This document shows, one piece after another, positions 12,891 to 14,439 of a DNA stretch of 14,439 bases. The DNA is from an uncultured Caryophanales bacterium (GTDB lineage Bacteria; Bacillota_I; Bacilli_A; RF39; UBA660), in assembly GCA_946402785.1 (NCBI GenBank), contig CAMIXP010000021.1, positions 1 to 14,439 of the forward strand, read 5' to 3'. The notes under the pieces were generated by a model, which worked only from the letters and a program-made list of their open reading frames with translations, was not told the DNA's origin and ran no database searches. A program made the translations under genes and the position numbers. The stretch's first letter is position 1. Each line of letters opens with the position of its first letter.

Positions 12891-13265
12891 ATGGGTATTA
12901 AAAATTTAAAAACTGGAAATATTGATACAAAGAAACAATACAGTTTAGTTAAAAAATCACTTACTGGCCTTGTGAAAGGTGCTGGTACTGGACTAGGAAT
13001 CGCAGGAACGATTAATACTGCTTTCCCAGCGTTAATTCCAACGTTTGCTGGTATGATTACAGGTGCTAGTGATTTATCTACCATTCAAAAGATTGGAATT
13101 GGTTTAGGACTTGCTTCTAATCCAGCTGTTCAAGTATCAGGACTTGCTATTCTTGGAACGGGAGCTTTAATTGGTGCAGTTCTAGGAGGAAGTTATTCCT
13201 TAGTACGTAGCCTTATTCAAGGTAGAATGCATCCAGTAGAAGAAGAAAAAGGTAAAACAAGATAA
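12891..13265 (+). CDS. Gly/Ala-rich hydrophobic small protein, 124 aa
   Basis: ATG 12891 follows TTAGGGGGATATC, a good ribosome-binding site, and a strong extended -10 box. The product has a basic N-terminus (about residues 1-25, many Lys), then long glycine- and alanine-rich hydrophobic stretches (about 26-55 and 65-105) such as GAGTGLGIAGT, GIGLGLAS and LGTGALIGAVLGG, and ends in a charged tail (HPVEEEKGKTR). The regular spacing of small residues resembles glycine-zipper membrane helices. There is no classical cleavable signal or lipobox. I do not recognise a family. Possibilities include a small integral-membrane protein of the cell or a membrane-inserting peptide; a holin or bacteriocin label would be a guess. 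It has its own promoter and terminator and no linked partner. Confidence 0.75.
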   Translation: MGIKNLKTGNIDTKKQYSLVKKSLTGLVKGAGTGLGIAGTINTAFPALIPTFAGMITGASDLSTIQKIGIGLGLASNPAVQVSGLAILGTGALIGAVLGGSYSLVRSLIQGRMHPVEEEKGKTR

Positions 13266-13266
13266 G

Positions 13267-13290
13267 AAGAGGGAAACCTCTTTTTCTTTT
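13267..13290 (+). terminator. Intrinsic terminator of the Gly-rich small protein gene
   Basis: AAGAGG (13267-13272) pairs with CCTCTT (13277-13282) around a GAAA tetraloop, followed by TTTTCTTTT. Confidence 0.85.
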
Positions 13291-13300
13291 TCATTAGAAT

Positions 13301-13309
13301 TGCTATAAT
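13301..13309 (+). promoter_or_regulatory. Extended -10 promoter of the rRNA methyltransferase gene
   Basis: TGC-TATAAT with a perfect hexamer at 13304-13309, and no -35 beyond the T-run of the preceding terminator. Confidence 0.7.
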
Positions 13310-13333
13310 AAAAGAAGAAAGGGTTGAAGTTTT

Positions 13334-14439
13334 ATGGAAGTAACAATCGAAAAGTTAGATCACTTTGGAAGAGGTATTTGTCATATCGATGGACAATTAT
13401 GTTTTGTTGAAAATGCTTTTCCAGATGAAGTCGTTGAAATTGAAATAATCAAACAACATAAAAAGTACTTAGAAGCTACTGTTTCTGAAATAAAAAAGGC
13501 ATCTGTTTGCCGTACTACTTCTCATTGCCCTTACTCAGATACTTGTGGAGGATGTCAGTTTGATTCTTATTTATATGATGCTGAAAACAAGTATAAAGAA
13601 GAGAAAATAAAAGAGATTATGGAACGATATGGACATATTTCTTCTGATAAAGTATTACCAATTCTATATGGAGAAGATTTGTTCTATCGTAATAAGATTG
13701 TTTTACATGGAGAAAATAATTTATTAGGTTTATATAAGACAGATAGTAATACAATCGTTCCTATCCAAGAATGTTCTTTGGTTCATCCTAAAATAAACCA
13801 TATGATTTCTGTTTTACAATCTATCAACCAAAGTATTAGTGAAGCTACTATTAAGTGTAGTAATGATGGAGAGGAAGTATTAGTATCGATTACAGGAGAA
13901 GTTACCAATACCAAACCATTATTAGATGTATGTGATGTATTAATTATCAATGAAGAGTATTTAACAGAAAAAAAAGATATTATCAATCGAATTGGAGAGT
14001 ATTCTTTCCATGAGAGTGCTTCTTCCTTCTTTCAGGTTCATTCTACGATGACAAAAGTATTATATGATCAAGTATTAAATGCCGTAAAAGAGATACAACC
14101 TAAACAAGTTTTAGATTTATATTGTGGTACAGGTACGATTGGAATTTATGTTAGTCCTTATTGTGAACATATCACAGGAGTTGATTCGAATCCTTCTAAT
14201 ATAGAAGATGCGAAAAAGAATCTATTATTGAATGATATTCATTCTATTGATTATATTTGCGATAAAGTTGAAAATGTCATTGATCAGTTTCATGAAATTG
14301 ACTGTGTTATTGTAGATCCACCAAGAAATGGTTTGGATGAAAAGAGTAGAAATGTATTAAAGAAAATAGGATCACAACACCTTGTTTATGTATCTTGTGA
14401 TCCTATTACTCTAGCAAGAGATTTAGATGATTTAAAAGA
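13334..14439 (+). CDS. rlmD: 23S rRNA (uracil-C5)-methyltransferase, RlmD/RlmCD (TrmA) family, 3' end cut by window
   Basis: The gene starts at ATG 13334 with AAAGGG about ten bases upstream and remains open for 368 codons to the right edge. Residues 1-55 form a TRAM RNA-binding domain (KLDHFGRGICHIDG, VENAFPDEVVE). C65, C71 and C74 (CPYSDTCGGC) with C147 (QECSL) make the four-cysteine iron-sulfur site of the RlmD/RlmCD branch. Then come SFFQVH, the AdoMet-binding VLDLYCGTGTIGI, IVDPPRNGLD, and the methyl-accepting C355 in YVSCDP. The enzyme methylates a uracil at C5 in 23S rRNA using S-adenosylmethionine. In Gram-positive bacteria a single member (RlmCD) can modify two sites, so RlmD versus RlmCD is not decided here. 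About 30-50 C-terminal residues should lie beyond the window. Confidence 0.88.
   Translation, partial: MEVTIEKLDHFGRGICHIDGQLCFVENAFPDEVVEIEIIKQHKKYLEATVSEIKKASVCRTTSHCPYSDTCGGCQFDSYLYDAENKYKEEKIKEIMERYGHISSDKVLPILYGEDLFYRNKIVLHGENNLLGLYKTDSNTIVPIQECSLVHPKINHMISVLQSINQSISEATIKCSNDGEEVLVSITGEVTNTKPLLDVCDVLIINEEYLTEKKDIINRIGEYSFHESASSFFQVHSTMTKVLYDQVLNAVKEIQPKQVLDLYCGTGTIGIYVSPYCEHITGVDSNPSNIEDAKKNLLLNDIHSIDYICDKVENVIDQFHEIDCVIVDPPRNGLDEKSRNVLKKIGSQHLVYVSCDPITLARDLDDLK

Noticed and set aside
13783..13986. Minus-strand open frame within the methyltransferase gene
   Set aside because: It lies wholly inside a clearly coding TrmA-family gene and has no independent signal.
1..14439. tRNA, rRNA, CRISPR array, insertion sequence or riboswitch
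   Set aside because: No cloverleaf, regularly spaced repeat, transposase motif or structured leader was seen; leaders are too short for riboswitches.

Overview
The window is A+T-rich, densely packed chromosomal DNA from a low-GC Gram-positive bacterium. The likely source is an uncultured gut member of the Bacilli (Erysipelotrichia/RF39-like); this placement is inferred from base composition, gene families and signal style, not from a marker gene. TGA ends two genes and tryptophan is written TGG, so the standard bacterial code fits. Ribosome-binding sites are mostly AGGTGAT-like. Almost every transcription unit begins with an extended -10 box (TGnTAnnnT) and ends in a strong hairpin plus T-run. 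An alanine racemase implies a peptidoglycan wall.

Layout. 1-230: 3' end of a trimeric dUTPase-like gene. 298-2159: two convergent genes of unknown function sharing a bidirectional terminator. 2282-7965: the most interesting region, six consecutive plus-strand genes that look like substrates of a type VII (ESX/WXG100) secretion system. Three are paralogous 'WXG domain - coiled coil - alpha/beta-hydrolase' proteins, one is a stand-alone 95-residue WXG100 protein, and two share a second, variant N-terminal domain (FMG in place of WXG) joined to a C39-like cysteine peptidase and to a phage-tail-type lysozyme. None has a classical signal peptide. No secretion ATPase (EssC) or membrane component lies in the window. 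7992-8447 (minus): a small lipoprotein.

8546-9631: alanine racemase. 9718-11902: a tight three-gene operon (Mbeg1-like/DUF2974 hydrolase, DUF4186 protein, S51 peptidase). 11951-12832: a membrane-anchored ComEC-like metallo-beta-lactamase-fold hydrolase. 12891-13265: a glycine-rich hydrophobic small protein. 13334 to the window end: 5' part of an RlmD/RlmCD-type 23S rRNA uracil methyltransferase.

How the genes may work together: the WXG proteins, the peptidase and the lysozyme form a plausible secreted set acting on cell envelopes or glycan/ester substrates, with the 95-residue WXG100 protein as export partner. This is inference. No dedicated immunity gene is recognisable, so a role in the cell's own wall remodelling or in gut nutrient or host interaction is as possible as interbacterial killing. 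The rest is housekeeping or unassigned. No tRNA, rRNA, CRISPR array, insertion sequence or prophage structure was seen, and no gene-free stretch exceeds about 120 bases.
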